NCBI GenBank assembly: GCA_028874335.1
Contig: JAPPJY010000034.1
Coordinates: 1 to 64,000, forward strand
Length of the DNA: 64,000 bases
Direction of reading: 5' to 3'
From: Gemmatimonadota bacterium
GTDB lineage: Bacteria > Latescibacterota > UBA2968 > GCA-2709665
The notes beneath the pieces were generated by a model that did no database searches, was not told the DNA's origin, and saw only the letters and a program-made list of their open reading frames with translations. Positions 62,779 to 64,000 of the stretch are shown here, in pieces (position 1 is the stretch's first letter; every line of letters begins with the position of its first letter). A program made the position numbers and the translations under genes.

Positions 62779-64000
62779 CTACGATCTGAACGCACCGACA
62801 AATTTGAAAAAGTCGGCAAGATCCACAATGCCGTTGCCATCGAGGTCGAATTTTGCGTCCGAGCCGCCGTACGCATCGGCAAACAGAAAGAAATCGCCGA
62901 AATCGGTCCGCCCGTCGCCGTTGAAATCGGTGGATACCGTGGGGGGCGACGTGACCCGCCGCTGAGGGTCTATGTCTTGTGCGTCAACGTCCCCGTCGCC
63001 GTCGAAGTCAACCCGCAGCATGGGGTATTCCAAGGGCGTCCCGAAATCCCAGGGATCGTCGTTCGTGGTGTCGCCGTCCAGATCCAGGTTCCAGTTCAAG
63101 TAGATGCCGGTGTACCCGGTGGGCGCCACCAACTCTCTGGTTGACTTGCCGGTGCCGCCGTCGCTCGTCGCCTGCCCGGAGGTCTCCGTATTCCAATAGC
63201 TGTGATTGATGGTGTTGCTGCTGTTGAGATTAGTCGAGTCTTGCCCCACCAACCCACCAACGTTGCCAGAGTCCGAGCCCGACACCTCACCTGTCGCGTA
63301 GCTGGCGGTGATGATGCCTCCGCTGCCTGGACCGCCGCTGAGGTTGTGCCCCACCAAACCACCTACGTTGCTGCCGACCCCCGAGACCTCACCGGTCGCA
63401 TAGCTGGCGGTGATGATGGCTTTGCAGTCGTTGCCGAGGGCGGTAGTCTGCCCCACGAGTCCACCGACGTTGCTGGATTCGCTCTCGCCATACACCGAAC
63501 CAGTCGCGTAGCTGGCGGTGATGATGCCTCTGGCGCCGCTGGCGATAGCGGCGACCTGCCCCGCCAGCCCCCCGAGGTCGCTTTCTTCCGATCCAGACAC
63601 CTCACCGGTCGCGTAGCTGGCGGTGATGCTGCTTCGGCTGTCGCTGCCGCCGCCGTGTAACCCCACCAGCCCGCCTGCGTTGCCGTCCCTTCCGCAAAGC
63701 GACTTACCGGTCGCATAGCTGGAGGCAATGATGCCCGTGTTTGCCCCCGCCAGCACACCAACGCTGCCTGATTCGCCCGTTTGGGCCAGCCCCGTCGCAT
63801 AGCTGCCTTGGATGCTACCGCGGTTAACCCCGGCCAGCACACCAACGACAATGTTGCTGCCGTCGCCCGTCACCAGGGCGTATTGTACTCCCACGTTCCT
63901 CACTTGACCCCCGTCGCCTACAACGCCGAACAAACCGATTGAGGACGTCTCCCGGTCGATATACAGGTTGTCTACGGTGTGCCCATTACCCTCGAACGTG
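62779..64000 (-). CDS. GLUG-repeat surface protein with dockerin-like tail (5' end outside window)
   Basis: At least 406 residues; the frame stays open to the right edge (GNGHTVDNLYIDRETSSIG before LFGVVGDGGQVRNVGV). It has GLUG-type repeats with the pattern GGLVGQ...ITASYATGEVSG, found in secreted adhesins and proteases, at least six times. Then a link SYWNTETSGQATSDGGTG-KST, a DLDGDTTNDDPWDFG segment, a calcium-binding loop DFDGDGDVDAQDID and the dockerin-like pair STDFNGDGRTDFGDFFLFA and FDLDGNGIVDLADFFKFV. Probably surface-exposed; ends in a plain stop. Confidence 0.85.
   Translation of the reverse strand, partial: TFEGNGHTVDNLYIDRETSSIGLFGVVGDGGQVRNVGVQYALVTGDGSNIVVGVLAGVNRGSIQGSYATGLAQTGESGSVGVLAGANTGIIASSYATGKSLCGRDGNAGGLVGLHGGGSDSRSSITASYATGEVSGSEESDLGGLAGQVAAIASGARGIITASYATGSVYGESESSNVGGLVGQTTALGNDCKAIITASYATGEVSGVGSNVGGLVGHNLSGGPGSGGIITASYATGEVSGSDSGNVGGLVGQDSTNLNSSNTINHSYWNTETSGQATSDGGTGKSTRELVAPTGYTGIYLNWNLDLDGDTTNDDPWDFGTPLEYPMLRVDFDGDGDVDAQDIDPQRRVTSPPTVSTDFNGDGRTDFGDFFLFADAYGGSDAKFDLDGNGIVDLADFFKFVGAFRS

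Overview
The window reads as chromosomal DNA of an uncultured Gram-negative (diderm) bacterium. Evidence: lipoprotein signal peptides, a BamE-like lipoprotein, a PorV/PorQ-like outer-membrane protein, a peptidase with a C-terminal beta-barrel-like region, and T9SS-type C-terminal sorting signals, all hallmarks of the wider FCB group. Secreted beta-propeller proteins, EF-hand 'dockerin-like' tails of the form DFDGDGTVGF-DFL-FA, and small hairpin repeats built on GGGCGACC/GGTCGCCC or GAGGGCA/TGCCCTC remind me of candidate phyla such as Latescibacterota or Poribacteria. That placement is from memory and was not tested. Nearly everything from 38,242 to the right end is on the minus strand.

Layout. 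1-417: start of an AgcS-type amino-acid:sodium symporter and the C-terminal stub of another gene. 415-2919: a CRISPR array of 34 repeats (37 nt) and 33 spacers, transcribed on the minus strand from an AT-rich leader at 2920-3090. 3091-11323: a compact eight-gene type I-B (Tneap/Cst-like) cas operon in the order cas6-cas8-cas7-cas5-cas3-cas1-cas2-cas4, with most junctions overlapping by 1-4 nt. 11333-14800: small genes (helical repeat protein, clan AA aspartic protease, YbjQ-like protein, secreted metallo-beta-lactamase fold protein) interspersed with several families of palindromic repeats. 14800-22372: envelope and housekeeping genes (LolD/MacB-like ABC pair, S41 protease, glycosyltransferase 2, RmlD-like reductase, YyaL-like thioredoxin-fold protein, Trm112-like protein). 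22881-33547 (plus strand): a secretion and peptidase block: PorV-like protein, M6-like protein with a degraded active site and a sorting signal, MA-clan peptidase with TolB-like propeller and barrel, two paralogous small membrane proteins, and a secreted zinc peptidase with a dockerin-like tail. 33589-38128: YkgJ-like Cys-cluster protein, enolase, TPR lipoprotein and an Nramp-like transporter.

38242-64000: a surface-protein region. It holds a 2174-residue metzincin-WD40-Ig protein with 35 WD repeats, an aldo-keto reductase, a five-gene run of small exported proteins (four paralogs plus a BamE-like lipoprotein), a 2633-residue multi-domain protein (cohesin-like, dockerin-like, CARDB, Fn3, cadherin-like, C-terminal leishmanolysin-like peptidase), a 1117-residue WD40-Ig protein with 21 WD repeats, and a GLUG-repeat protein running off the right edge. 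Two broken surface-protein genes lie between them.

Points I consider most worth following: (i) the metalloprotease/beta-propeller/Ig/dockerin-like proteins, whose WD repeats come in exact multiples of seven and still show near-identical DNA repeats; (ii) a cohesin-like module and several dockerin-like modules in one region, which might form an extracellular assembly; (iii) the exported paralog cluster with a BamE-like partner; (iv) a MITE-like element with 17-bp terminal inverted repeats that has landed at the start of a peptidase gene; (v) gene stubs at both edges of the CRISPR-cas module.
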